This document shows, piece after piece, positions 16,356 to 24,302 of a stretch of DNA of 25,085 nt. Origin of the DNA: Candidatus Gerdarchaeota archaeon. GTDB lineage: Archaea > Asgardarchaeota > Heimdallarchaeia > JABLTI01. The notes beneath the pieces are model-generated. The model had not been told where the DNA came from, made no database searches, and saw nothing but the letters and a program-made list of their open reading frames with translations. How positions within the stretch are numbered: the first letter of the stretch is position 1; the number at the start of each line of letters is the position of its first letter. The stretch covers positions 1 through 25,085 of the forward strand of contig JAEORJ010000223.1 of the NCBI GenBank assembly GCA_016840945.1. Direction: 5' to 3'. The position numbers were made by a program, and so were the translations under genes.

Positions 16356-17423
16356 ATGAAATTTCATAATATTATCTCCTTAATGGTTCTATTGCTAATA
16401 CCAATTTCACTAAATCCCTCTTCACAGAATATTTCATATATAGCAGCTACAGATCCAACTTTTGAAACAAGTTTTACACCAACTAGTATTGAAAATGAAA
16501 CTTTGATTAGTCATAATATGGAGGTAAAAGTTCTTCAGGATTATACTGTCAAAGTAATTTCCACTTTTGTTGTCGCAAATAACGATACAGATCCCATGGA
16601 GTATTTTGCTTTTGAAGTACGGAAAACGATTTCCTCAGTATTTGTTTATGACCCTTTAGGCAACCTTGATTTCTCTTGGGTAATAGGTGATCCATATATT
16701 AATTTAATTAATGTAACAATGAGATTTCCATTATTAACTGAAGATATTTACGTATTTACCGTTTCTTATGAAACTGATGACCCTGTATATGAAATATTGG
16801 AACCATTAGAGTATTATGAACTAGATTATGTCATTAATCATCCAAGAGATTCAGTTGATTTTAATTTAGAAATAATTTTACCTGTATATCATCAACTCAT
16901 TGATGTTGAACAACCTGCCCCTGCATATCCTTTACCTTTAAGATTAATCGTTGAAGACGAAGTGGTTAGAGTTCAGTGGTCATCTACAAATGTTGAATAT
17001 AATGATACTGACCTCTATATCCTACGATTTACCCCTTCAGGTAATCCTTTAATTCCAAATAGAAATCTCTTGCCATTATATATCATTTTAGCTTTTCTAG
17101 GTGGTGTAGCAATTAGCTTAGGCAGTTTCTTCCTATATTTAAAAATGAAAGTTAAACCAGAAGAAACTGAGATTGTTAGTTCATTGTTGTCAGATGCTGA
17201 ACAAGAAGTAATTAAAGCGATTAATGAGGATAAAGGCGTCTCCACCCAAAGAAGAATCTGTGATAAAACAGGTTATTCAAAATCTAAAGTATCTCAAATA
17301 TTAGCAAAGCTAGAGGAAAAGAAAGTCCTCAAACGAGAACGTTGGGGAAGAACAAATAAAGTAACTCTTATTGGAGAGACTTTTAAAACGGTTGGGAAGA
17401 AAGCAGCTGAAACTGAACATTAA
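16356..17423 (+). CDS. Membrane-tethered winged-helix transcription regulator
   Basis: A 355-residue one-component sensor. Order: signal peptide or N-terminal helix (about 1-22), an extracellular beta-rich domain (about 30-235) with sequons such as NET, NDT and NVT, a membrane helix (239-261), and a cytoplasmic winged helix-turn-helix (about 278-340). The HTH reads LSDAEQEVIKAI, RRICDKTGYSKSKVSQILAKL and the wing KRERWGRTNKVTL. The fold resembles MarR-like or archaeal membrane wHTH proteins. It should sense something outside the cell and act on DNA directly from the membrane. ATG 16356 is chosen since GGTGA ends 5 bases before it; the GTG at 16347 lies inside that site. The neighbouring surface protein is a plausible partner or target. 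Seven T at 17438-17444 may end the transcript. Confidence 0.8.
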   Translation: MKFHNIISLMVLLLIPISLNPSSQNISYIAATDPTFETSFTPTSIENETLISHNMEVKVLQDYTVKVISTFVVANNDTDPMEYFAFEVRKTISSVFVYDPLGNLDFSWVIGDPYINLINVTMRFPLLTEDIYVFTVSYETDDPVYEILEPLEYYELDYVINHPRDSVDFNLEIILPVYHQLIDVEQPAPAYPLPLRLIVEDEVVRVQWSSTNVEYNDTDLYILRFTPSGNPLIPNRNLLPLYIILAFLGGVAISLGSFFLYLKMKVKPEETEIVSSLLSDAEQEVIKAINEDKGVSTQRRICDKTGYSKSKVSQILAKLEEKKVLKRERWGRTNKVTLIGETFKTVGKKAAETEH

Positions 17424-17496
17424 TTCTCAATCAATACTTTTTTTACATTTGAGTACTAATCCATTAATTATTAACAATTAACTGAATTGATAGAAA

Positions 17497-18267
17497 ATGT
17501 CCCCTTCAACTACCCCTGAAATTATACCTGGTGCTGAACCATTTAGATTAAAAGAAAAAGGACCAAAAGTTTTGCTTATTCATGGTTTTACTGCTTCCCC
17601 TACTGAAATGCGACCAATAGGTGATTTCCTCCATTCACAAGGATATGATGTATATTCTGTGCTTTTAGCTGGACATGGAACCACTCCTGAGGATTTGCAA
17701 ACTAAAACATGGTTGGATTGGTGGGATTCAGTGAAAGTAACCTATGACGCTATGCCAAAATGTGATTATGTAATCGGATTTTCTATGGGTGCATTATTAG
17801 CTGCACGTTTAGCAGTTGAAAATCAGAAGAAATTGAAAGGACTTGTGCTAGTATCAACTTATTTGAATATTAAACCAAAGATCATCAATTATTTCTCATT
17901 TCTATTTCCACTATTAAAACGAATAAAGCCTTATATGGCAAAAAGCGCTGAAACCGAACAATTTTTCAAAGAAAATAATTTGATTAGTTATATGAAATAT
18001 CCAATGAGTGCAGTAGATGAATCAATAAAACTAGTAAAATATACCAAGAAACATATTTTACCTAAAATAACTATTCCAACATTGATAATACAGGGAGCAA
18101 AAGACGATCGAGTTGATCCAAATAATTACAAAATTTTAATGAAGATCATCCCTTCAGAGGAAAAATTTCTTGAGATTTTACCTGAATCTCAACATATTGT
18201 AACTGTTGGTCCCGATGTTGATCAATTATTAAACGCAATATTGATTTTCACCGAAAATCATTTTTGA
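17497..18267 (+). CDS. Alpha/beta hydrolase, carboxylesterase or monoacylglycerol lipase type
   Basis: A cytoplasmic 256-residue serine hydrolase. Oxyanion motif LIHGFTASP begins at residue 27. The nucleophile is Ser96 in GFSMGA, the acid probably Asp203 in QGAKDDRVDP and the base His233 in ESQHIV. Pattern and length match the thermophilic Est30 and monoacylglycerol lipase group, which cut short or medium acyl esters. The family includes esterases with unknown natural substrates. No ribosome binding site is visible, so a leaderless transcript is likely. It stands between the regulator and purM on the same strand. Confidence 0.85.
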   Translation: MSPSTTPEIIPGAEPFRLKEKGPKVLLIHGFTASPTEMRPIGDFLHSQGYDVYSVLLAGHGTTPEDLQTKTWLDWWDSVKVTYDAMPKCDYVIGFSMGALLAARLAVENQKKLKGLVLVSTYLNIKPKIINYFSFLFPLLKRIKPYMAKSAETEQFFKENNLISYMKYPMSAVDESIKLVKYTKKHILPKITIPTLIIQGAKDDRVDPNNYKILMKIIPSEEKFLEILPESQHIVTVGPDVDQLLNAILIFTENHF

Positions 18268-18307
18268 GTAAAATAATCAATAAAATATTTAGAAAAACTT
18301 AAGTTCC

Positions 18308-18332
18308 AATTGATTGTTTTTGTCAATCAATT
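18308..18332. promoter_or_regulatory. Inverted repeat upstream of purM
   Basis: AATTGATTG and CAATCAATT form a perfect 9-bp inverted repeat around a 7-base T-rich centre. It ends 27 bases before the purM start. An AT-rich box at about 18285-18294 would place transcription start within this repeat, so it could be an operator or a leader hairpin. Confidence 0.45.
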
Positions 18333-18359
18333 AGTCAGGAACGCTATGAGGTTAAATAA

Positions 18360-19493
18360 ATGACTGAAAAAACATCAACTGGTTCTGAGACAGATGCTGA
18401 AGATGAGGTAATAGATATGGAAGAAAACGGTGAAACTTATGCAAAATCTGGTGTAGATATTCTCGAAGAAGGAGAAGCAATAGATGAAATTTGGAAGTTA
18501 TTGCCTAAAACATTCAATCTAAATCCTAATGCTAAATTTCTTCCTGCAAAATCCCATTATGGTGGTATAGTTGATATTGGTATGCCAGATAAATATCTAG
18601 TTGTGACAGTTGATGGTGTTGGGTCAAAAGTATTGATAGCTGAAATGATGGAAAAATTCGATACAGTAGGGATAGATTGTGTAGCTATGAATGTTAATGA
18701 TCTCATCTGTGTTGGAGCAGAACCTCTTGTTTTTGTAGATTATTTTGCAATTGAACGCCCTGATACTAAAATGGCTAATCAAATAGCCCAAGGTCTCGTT
18801 GATGGTGCCATTCAATCGCGAATGGCTATTATTGGTGGTGAAACTGCTACTTTACCAGATATTATTCGAGGTCATGATGGTAAAGGCTTCGACCTTGCTG
18901 GTACAGCTATTGGGATAGTTCCGAAAGATCGATTAATATTAGGAGATAAAATCACTCCAGGAGATATTATATTTGGTATCGAGAGCAATGGTTTGCATTC
19001 AAATGGTTATTCACTTGCTCGCAAAGTTTTGTTGGAAAAACATTCAGTTTCTGATGTAGTTGAAGGTTTATCTCTCGGTGAATCTCTTCTTAAGCCAACT
19101 CTTATTTATGTTCAAGAAATATTAGAAATAATTGAAAAAGCAACCGTTCATGGATTAGCCAATATTACAGGTGGTTCTTTTATGAAATTGGCTAGATTGA
19201 TGAGGCAAGCAAAAGAAACAGTTGGTGTAAAATTAGATTCATTACCTGATCCATTACCTATATTTAAACTCATTCAAAAAATGGGTAACATTTCAAATAA
19301 GGAGATGTATAAAACATTCAATATGGGAGTTGGATTTTGTATCATAGCTCCAGCATCTGAGGAAGCAATTCTTACTGAAATATGCAAAAAACATGGTAAG
19401 AAACTATTTCGAATTGGTTCTGTTATAGCTGAGAAAAAAATCCTTCTTGAATTGAAAGGAGAAATTCTAGAATATCCAGCTGACAAATATTGA
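18360..19493 (+). CDS. purM: Phosphoribosylformylglycinamidine cyclo-ligase (AIR synthetase)
   Basis: PurM closes the imidazole ring, turning FGAM into AIR with ATP, between the PurSQL and PurE steps. It is 377 residues long. Typical motifs: YAKSGVDI (27-34), VDGVGSK (84-90), AMNVNDLICVGAEPL (109-123), GGETATLPD and SNGLHSNGYSLAR. The first 19 residues are an acidic extension (TSTGSETDAEDEVID) not needed by the fold. Both ATG 18360 and ATG 18417 have GAGGT exactly 7 bases upstream, so two products are possible. It lies on the opposite strand from the main purine block, about 6 kb away, and is convergent with the HisA-like gene (8 bases apart). Confidence 0.95.
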   Translation: MTEKTSTGSETDAEDEVIDMEENGETYAKSGVDILEEGEAIDEIWKLLPKTFNLNPNAKFLPAKSHYGGIVDIGMPDKYLVVTVDGVGSKVLIAEMMEKFDTVGIDCVAMNVNDLICVGAEPLVFVDYFAIERPDTKMANQIAQGLVDGAIQSRMAIIGGETATLPDIIRGHDGKGFDLAGTAIGIVPKDRLILGDKITPGDIIFGIESNGLHSNGYSLARKVLLEKHSVSDVVEGLSLGESLLKPTLIYVQEILEIIEKATVHGLANITGGSFMKLARLMRQAKETVGVKLDSLPDPLPIFKLIQKMGNISNKEMYKTFNMGVGFCIIAPASEEAILTEICKKHGKKLFRIGSVIAEKKILLELKGEILEYPADKY

Positions 19494-19501
19494 TCTGTAC
19501 A

Positions 19502-20242
19502 TTATAATTTACTCAAATCATTTTTTGTTATGGTTCCTTTATGTATTGCTGTAGCTACCAATGCTCCGGCAATATTGTATTTTTTCAAAGATAGTAAATC
19601 CTCTATATTTCGAACTCCTCCACCAGCAAATACTGGTATTGTTTTCACCGCTGAAGCAATTTCTATTAATGGGTCACTTATAGGTCCTGTTTGGCTTCCT
19701 ACTTTTTGTAATTCAAGTACGATAATTGCTTTAAGAGCTAGTTTTTCAGCTAGCTTTGCTATCTTTAGAGGTGTTAGTTTACTAATTCGTTTATTATTAG
19801 CAAATAATTTACCACCATTAAAGTCTAAGCTTAAAATAATTCTATCAGCGCCTAGTTCTCTAACGGCTTTTCGTAATTCGTTTATTGATGCTAGGGTTTC
19901 TGTTCCAATAATAATTTGATTAACATTAAGCTCAAGCATTTTCTTCATATCATCTAATGTTTGGCAACCGCCATCAACCATTAGTGTAAATTTCTTATCT
20001 TCAGTAAGCAACATTAATTTTTCAGCATTTAATGATATGTTGGCAGTTTTTTGGATGCGATCTAAATCTGCAATATAAAACCAATTTAAATCTAATCTTT
20101 TATGGAACGCATTAGCTACATTTAATGGTTCAGCATTATCAACAACAACAGATTGTTGTATAGGTTGATACTCCTTTCTTTTTCCACCAATACCTTGAAC
20201 AACTTGACCATTTAATAGGTCCATAACAGGAATCACTATCAT
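19502..20242 (-). CDS. HisA/HisF-related TIM-barrel protein, archaeal type
   Basis: A 246-residue (beta/alpha)8 barrel related to HisA. It opens IPVMDLLNGQVVQG, with Asp8 equal to the catalytic Asp of HisA; Asp140 in ILSLDF fits the second. VFAGGGVRN and VATAIHKG are the two phosphate-binding loops. The block GKRKEYQPI and FYIADLDRI mark the separate hisA/hisF-related family common in methanogens, whose role is not, as far as I know, in histidine synthesis; links to C1-carrier cofactor synthesis have been suggested but I am unsure. No other his gene is present. ATG 20242 is preferred over ATG 20302 because the fold begins there; the 20 extra residues are a hydrophobic shadow of the promoter region. 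Confidence 0.8.
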   Translation of the reverse strand: MIVIPVMDLLNGQVVQGIGGKRKEYQPIQQSVVVDNAEPLNVANAFHKRLDLNWFYIADLDRIQKTANISLNAEKLMLLTEDKKFTLMVDGGCQTLDDMKKMLELNVNQIIIGTETLASINELRKAVRELGADRIILSLDFNGGKLFANNKRISKLTPLKIAKLAEKLALKAIIVLELQKVGSQTGPISDPLIEIASAVKTIPVFAGGGVRNIEDLLSLKKYNIAGALVATAIHKGTITKNDLSKL

Positions 20243-20248
20243 AGTGAT
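20232..20248. promoter_or_regulatory. 17-base palindrome over the HisA-like start codon
   Basis: ATCACTAT, one central base and ATAGTGAT form a perfect palindrome that includes the start codon of the HisA-like gene. It could be an operator. Chance is a real alternative: one such repeat is about what a random 25-kb sequence would give. Confidence 0.3.
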
Positions 20249-20301
20249 AGTACAAAAATGAAGTGAAATAAATATTCTTCCAAAAAAAGTGATAAAAATC
20301 A

Positions 20302-20309
20302 TTTATATA
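20302..20309 (+). promoter_or_regulatory. TATA box of the FIST gene
   Basis: TTTATATA, followed by GAA as in the promoter at 16306. Transcription about 26 bases on would begin near 20332, past the first in-frame ATG (20317) and just before ATG 20344. Confidence 0.5.
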
Positions 20310-20343
20310 GAATATAATGAGAGTTAATTATTACCAAAGAACA

Positions 20344-21609
20344 ATGCGAGCTACGGTTATGATGGATAGAATAAATTATGGTATATTTTCAGCGAAAACA
20401 AATATTCCATTCCGTGCTGGTAAAATGGCTGCTGAAAGATCAGCTAATCAATTGTTTGATGAAAATCCTGTGCTATGTTTGGTTTTCTTCTCTGAAATTT
20501 ATTCTTCACCTGAACTAGTAGAGGGTATCGTACAAGCGATTAATCCAGATATCGTAGCTGGTTGTTCAACAAATGGAGAAATAGCTGCCGGTTATTGGCG
20601 GGAAACTGTTTCAGCTATTACTATCTCATCTGATTTCATGCGCTTTGGTATTGCCGCTGAAGCGAATGATTCATTATTGACGGGCTCGGAAGAAAGTTAC
20701 AAAAATTTCTATGAAAGAGCTTTAGATGATTTGCGAAAGAAAATGATTTTTCAAGAATCAAAAATGACTATACCAGTTAATCCAAAGGATATTGTACCTG
20801 ATTTTGCTATCCTCTTTTTACCAGGAACAGATTTTGAATTAGATCCAAAAGCAAATGAGGTCATTACTAATTTACGTAAATTCATGGGTGACATACCAAT
20901 TTTTGGCGGAACAATTGGAGATGATTGTAATTATGAGACTGGGTATGTAATTTACAAAGATGAATTGCTAGAGAATCACACCTTGCTAATATTATGTCGT
21001 TCTGACCTACAATTTGCTATAAACCAGAAACATGGTTATCATAAGAAAGAGGAATTAGTTTTAACGGAATCTGAGAGGAATAGATTAATATCATTAAATA
21101 CTCGCCCTGCAGCTGAAGTTTATTTTGAGAAATTAAATATACCAATAGTTGAAATAACTGACCTGCGAGATGAAATATGTGCCTTAAATCCCTTGGCAAT
21201 AGAAGACCCCATAACAAAAGAATTACAGGTATTATTCCCCTTATCTCGAGGTAAAGATGCTTCTGAATTAAATATCTCACAAACTTTAACACCAAGTACT
21301 AAGATATTCATAACAGAAGCGGATATTGAAGAATCTAAAAAAGCAGCTTTAGAATCAATTAAAGGTGCCTATTCAGAAAGTCCAATCAAAGATCCAAGAC
21401 TAGCAATAATGTTAACATGTGTTGGCAGAAGCACTTTTTATCTTAACCGAGCACAAGAGGAGATAGAGGAAATACAAAAGAGATTCAAATACACCGGCCT
21501 TGGGGGAGCTTATCTTAATGGCACGATTGCTGGTAGGGGTTCATATGTATCAGAGGGAACAGCAGCTACGCTATTGATAGGTAATGATCTTGTTAAAAGG
21601 GCAAAATAA
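20344..21609 (+). CDS. FIST-domain sensor protein
   Basis: A soluble protein of about 421 residues. The N-terminal half holds FIST_N features: a block like IVQAINPDIVAGCSTNGEIAAG, given here as DIVAGCSTNGEIAAG, then FLPGTDF and GDIPIFGGTIGDD. The C-terminal half holds FIST_C features, including CVGR and YTGLGGAYLNGTIAGRG. FIST modules are thought to bind small ligands, possibly amino acids, and are often fused to signalling domains; this one stands alone. Start choice: the TATA box at 20302 excludes ATG 20317; ATG 20344 gives a leader of about 12 bases, and 20359 or 20362 remain possible. The stop is one base from the convergent lipid kinase stop. Confidence 0.82.
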   Translation: MRATVMMDRINYGIFSAKTNIPFRAGKMAAERSANQLFDENPVLCLVFFSEIYSSPELVEGIVQAINPDIVAGCSTNGEIAAGYWRETVSAITISSDFMRFGIAAEANDSLLTGSEESYKNFYERALDDLRKKMIFQESKMTIPVNPKDIVPDFAILFLPGTDFELDPKANEVITNLRKFMGDIPIFGGTIGDDCNYETGYVIYKDELLENHTLLILCRSDLQFAINQKHGYHKKEELVLTESERNRLISLNTRPAAEVYFEKLNIPIVEITDLRDEICALNPLAIEDPITKELQVLFPLSRGKDASELNISQTLTPSTKIFITEADIEESKKAALESIKGAYSESPIKDPRLAIMLTCVGRSTFYLNRAQEEIEEIQKRFKYTGLGGAYLNGTIAGRGSYVSEGTAATLLIGNDLVKRAK

Positions 21610-21610
21610 T

Positions 21611-22552
21611 TTATTCTGAAGCGTTATCAAGAAAGACATTAGCATTATTCCAACCTTCCCTGATTAGAATCTCATCTGACATTCTAAGTACTTTCAATTT
21701 TCTATGTAAACATTCAAAGGTGTGAGGAAGTGTGCCAATTAATTCACCCATTGTATGGGCTAATATTGGTTTCTGCGATTGTGATGTCAAAACGACTTTC
21801 TTTCCACGAATGACCTCAACCTTTGGATGGGTAATATGGGTACCTTTTCCTAACTTACTTGAAGTAATTAATGCTTCAAAAACACCAGTATTACCAATAA
21901 TAACCACATCTAATAATCCATCATCAATAATTGCATTTGGTGCAACCATCTTCTTATTACCAACCCTTTGCCCATTACCAATCATAACTGATAAGGCTTT
22001 TAGATCACGGATTTCTTTGCCATCATCAATATCGACAGTCATATGTCTTGGGCGATATGAAAAAAAGGCTGCCATTAGAGCAATATTATAACTCATACGG
22101 GTACTTTTACCGATGACCTTTTCTGCGATATAAGCATCAATTCCCGCCCCTGCAACTCCAAAACAATAGCGCTTACCATCATCGACTTTCATACAATCTA
22201 TACTTCTAACTTGTTTTTTAGTTAACATATCAACTATATCATTAATTTTATCAGTTTGGCGAAGACTGAAAGCGTTATCATTTCCTCTTCCTGCAGGGAT
22301 AATACCCAAGGTGGTTTTAAAATCCGTTTGGCCTATAGCTGTGACTATTTCATTGATGGTTCCATCACCGCCATAAGAAACAATGATATCATGGTCTTCT
22401 ATGGACTCCTTAGTAATGCGTATAGCATCATTAACACCTTTAGTCCATTCAACTTCGAAATCTAATCCTGCTTCTTTAAGTTCTTTTAAAACATCAGGCC
22501 ATCTTTTTAGGGCTTTCCCACCAAAAGTTGCTGGGTTACAGATTATTTTCAT
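21611..22552 (-). CDS. Diacylglycerol kinase-type lipid kinase (YegS/DgkB family)
   Basis: A 313-residue member of the diacylglycerol/sphingosine/NAD kinase fold. The nucleotide motif SYGGDGTINE is at about 59-68 and IIPAGRGNDNA at 84-94 (usually GTGNDFA). FGVAGAGIDA and the C-terminal beta-domain with IDDGLLDVVI follow. It should phosphorylate a lipid or polyol with ATP at the membrane; in archaea the substrate may be an ether-lipid precursor, but this is inference. ATG 22552 is chosen because GGTGA lies 5 bases upstream; the in-frame TTG 22564 and GTG 22561 overlap that signal. The 292-base gap to the next gene is AT-rich, with no reading frame or RNA I can support. Confidence 0.88.
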   Translation of the reverse strand: MKIICNPATFGGKALKRWPDVLKELKEAGLDFEVEWTKGVNDAIRITKESIEDHDIIVSYGGDGTINEIVTAIGQTDFKTTLGIIPAGRGNDNAFSLRQTDKINDIVDMLTKKQVRSIDCMKVDDGKRYCFGVAGAGIDAYIAEKVIGKSTRMSYNIALMAAFFSYRPRHMTVDIDDGKEIRDLKALSVMIGNGQRVGNKKMVAPNAIIDDGLLDVVIIGNTGVFEALITSSKLGKGTHITHPKVEVIRGKKVVLTSQSQKPILAHTMGELIGTLPHTFECLHRKLKVLRMSDEILIREGWNNANVFLDNASE

Positions 22553-22844
22553 AAGGTTCACCAAACGATAATTACAATAATGAATTTTTAATCGGTAAAA
22601 ATACGTTTTCTAGTAATATAGTTATTTCGTTTAAAATAAAAAGAGTTAGGCTTTATTTCTGTCGGAAAAATGCCTCTTTCGCGTTATTTAAGAAGCTTTA
22701 AACAAAAATTATTTTAAATATTATCAATACTTAAAAAGGGATAATAATAGTTTAAGTTAATTTAAAGCAAATTTCCACCTATAATACAAGCTTGAAAATG
22801 GACAATATGGGAAAAACCAAAGGCAGATTGGAGATAGCGACTGA

Positions 22845-23591
22845 ATGACAATTGCAAGACAAGTAATGATACTGACAAAAGATGGCCTCCTCTTACTAGA
22901 TCATCGCTTTCGCTCAGCTGACGGATACAAAATGGAAACAGACCCTGATTTGTTGTCAGGTATGTTATCAGCTATCCTCTCGGTAGCAAAAGAAACGACT
23001 GGTGGATTAGTACAGAATATAAATCAAAATAATTATAACGTATTAGTAAGCGAAGGGGAAAAAGTTTACTCGTTATTATTTATTGATGAAGGAAGCAGAG
23101 AGTTAGATAATATCGCCAAATTAATAGTAGGACGATTTGAGACGAAGTATAAAGATCACTTAGATGAAGTAATCTCGGATGTAAGTATTTATAAGACATT
23201 CATTGAAGATTTAGAAGAAATATATGCTCAGATATTCAAAATAGATGCTGAGCTATTATCAAAGATCATCCCTGAAGTGACGTTCATAAAGAATGTTTCA
23301 ATCTATGAAAAACCAATGAATCATCAAGTATATACCGGTCCTCGAGATAATTTTGTAAGTGATAACGAACAATACTTCCATGAGTTTGCAACAAAGGTAA
23401 TAGAAGCACAAGCAGAATTTTCAGAAAAAACTTTGGAGTTCCCATGTCGATCTGTTTTGGAATTCAAAAATCGTGTTTTTGTGTTTGAAGATTTAGGGTC
23501 ACATGTATTAACAATTATCGGTGATGACGCGGACGATATTCTTTCAAAAATTAAGAAAATAAGAAGAAAAGCAGGTATACCTTCAACCTAA
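22845..23591 (+). CDS. Longin/roadblock-like two-domain protein
   Basis: A 248-residue soluble protein. Residues 1-105 start RQVMILTKDGLLLLDHRF, then a helix (LLSGMLSAILSVAKET), two strands (NYNVLVSEGEKVYSLLFID) and a helix, the order of a longin or roadblock-like fold. Residues 106-170 are helical and acidic. Residues 178-240 again show helix, strand, strand, helix (FATKVIEAQAEF, RSVLEFKNRVFVFED, VLTIIGDD), so a second similar module is likely. In eukaryotes and Asgard archaea such folds bind small GTPases. No GTPase gene is in the window. The fold call is by eye only. The start has GGAG 11 bases upstream. A weak AAGAA/TTCTT hairpin with T-tract follows the stop. Confidence 0.55.
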   Translation: MTIARQVMILTKDGLLLLDHRFRSADGYKMETDPDLLSGMLSAILSVAKETTGGLVQNINQNNYNVLVSEGEKVYSLLFIDEGSRELDNIAKLIVGRFETKYKDHLDEVISDVSIYKTFIEDLEEIYAQIFKIDAELLSKIIPEVTFIKNVSIYEKPMNHQVYTGPRDNFVSDNEQYFHEFATKVIEAQAEFSEKTLEFPCRSVLEFKNRVFVFEDLGSHVLTIIGDDADDILSKIKKIRRKAGIPST

Positions 23592-23651
23592 GAAGGATAC
23601 TTATTCTTTTATTTTTTAATCGTTAATTGCTATTTCTTACTTGGAAATAAA

Positions 23652-23660
23652 TTTTATATG
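23652..23660 (+). promoter_or_regulatory. TATA box of the HD-family gene
   Basis: TTTTATATG about 48 bases before ATG 23704. Transcription about 26 bases on gives a leader of roughly 20 bases containing the GGAGAT binding site. Confidence 0.4.
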
Positions 23661-23703
23661 CTAATGAAGAATTTTACAATCGTATGTACTTGGAGATGAA
23701 AAC

Positions 23704-24252
23704 ATGAAAGAATCAGTAAAGAAAATTTGGCCTGAAATAGAATGGATACAAGATCCCGAATTAAAGGAAAGCGTCTACAAAACATGGGAATATGCTATCG
23801 AGCATAGTGTATTAACAGCTGAAGACCTAGAAAAAATACCCTTCACTTTGTTAATCAAAGATTGTAAAGTAACATTCATGGAGCATAAAAGAGCAGTAGT
23901 GCACATCGCAGTAGAATCTGCTAAGGTTATGAACAAATTCTTCGGTGAGAAATTACCTATCAATATGGATTACCTCATTGCTGGAGCAATCCTCATTGAT
24001 GTTGGTAAACTAATAGAATATGTCATGAAAGATGGACAAGCAGTGGTTGGAAAAACAGGTAAATTATTGCGACATCCATTCACAGGTGTAGGATTAGCAA
24101 TGATGTTCGGGGTACCGGATGAAGTATGCCATATGATAGCTGTACATTCACACGAAGGCGATCTTGGAAAAAGAACGATTGAAGGAATCATCATTCATCA
24201 TGCTGACTTCATTAGCTATGAACCATTCAAAGAAGATACTTTAAGAGTATAA
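23704..24252 (+). CDS. HD-superfamily protein with a degenerate HD motif
   Basis: A 182-residue all-helical protein. The family pattern is clear: MEHKRAVVHIAVESAKVM (His61, His67), LIAGAILIDVGKLIEY, KLLRHPFTGVGLA (His124), AVHSHEGD (His148, His150) and IIHHADFI (His165, His166, Asp168). HD hydrolases bind one or two metals and cut phosphate esters, such as nucleotides. The usual AxxLHDxGK reads AILIDVGK here: His is replaced by Ile98 while Asp99 stays. The other ligands remain, so it may have altered metal binding or be a binding protein. The ATG has GGAG 8 bases upstream. It follows the longin-like gene by 112 bases with its own TATA box. Confidence 0.8.
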   Translation: MKESVKKIWPEIEWIQDPELKESVYKTWEYAIEHSVLTAEDLEKIPFTLLIKDCKVTFMEHKRAVVHIAVESAKVMNKFFGEKLPINMDYLIAGAILIDVGKLIEYVMKDGQAVVGKTGKLLRHPFTGVGLAMMFGVPDEVCHMIAVHSHEGDLGKRTIEGIIIHHADFISYEPFKEDTLRV

Positions 24253-24265
24253 TAAAAAACCAAAC

Positions 24266-24298
24266 TGTCAGGAGTAAAACCCTGACAAATACTATTTT
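24266..24298. terminator. Shared terminator between convergent genes
   Basis: TGTCAGG and CCTGACA form a 7-bp stem with an 8-base loop in the 50-base gap between the HD-family and metallo-beta-lactamase-fold stops. On the plus strand ACTATTTTTATTT follows; on the minus strand TTTGGTTTTTTATT follows. It can serve both directions. Confidence 0.7.
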
Positions 24299-24302
24299 TA
24301 TT

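Noticed and set aside
20243..20302. N-terminal 20-residue extension of the HisA-like protein
   Set aside because: The barrel begins at IPVMD as in relatives, and the extra hydrophobic residues are encoded over the palindrome and next to the divergent promoter.
22640..22675. AAAGAG...GC / GCCTCTTT inverted repeat in the gap before the longin-like gene, considered as a small RNA
   Set aside because: The stem needs a 4-base bulge and a long loop, and no promoter or terminator fits.
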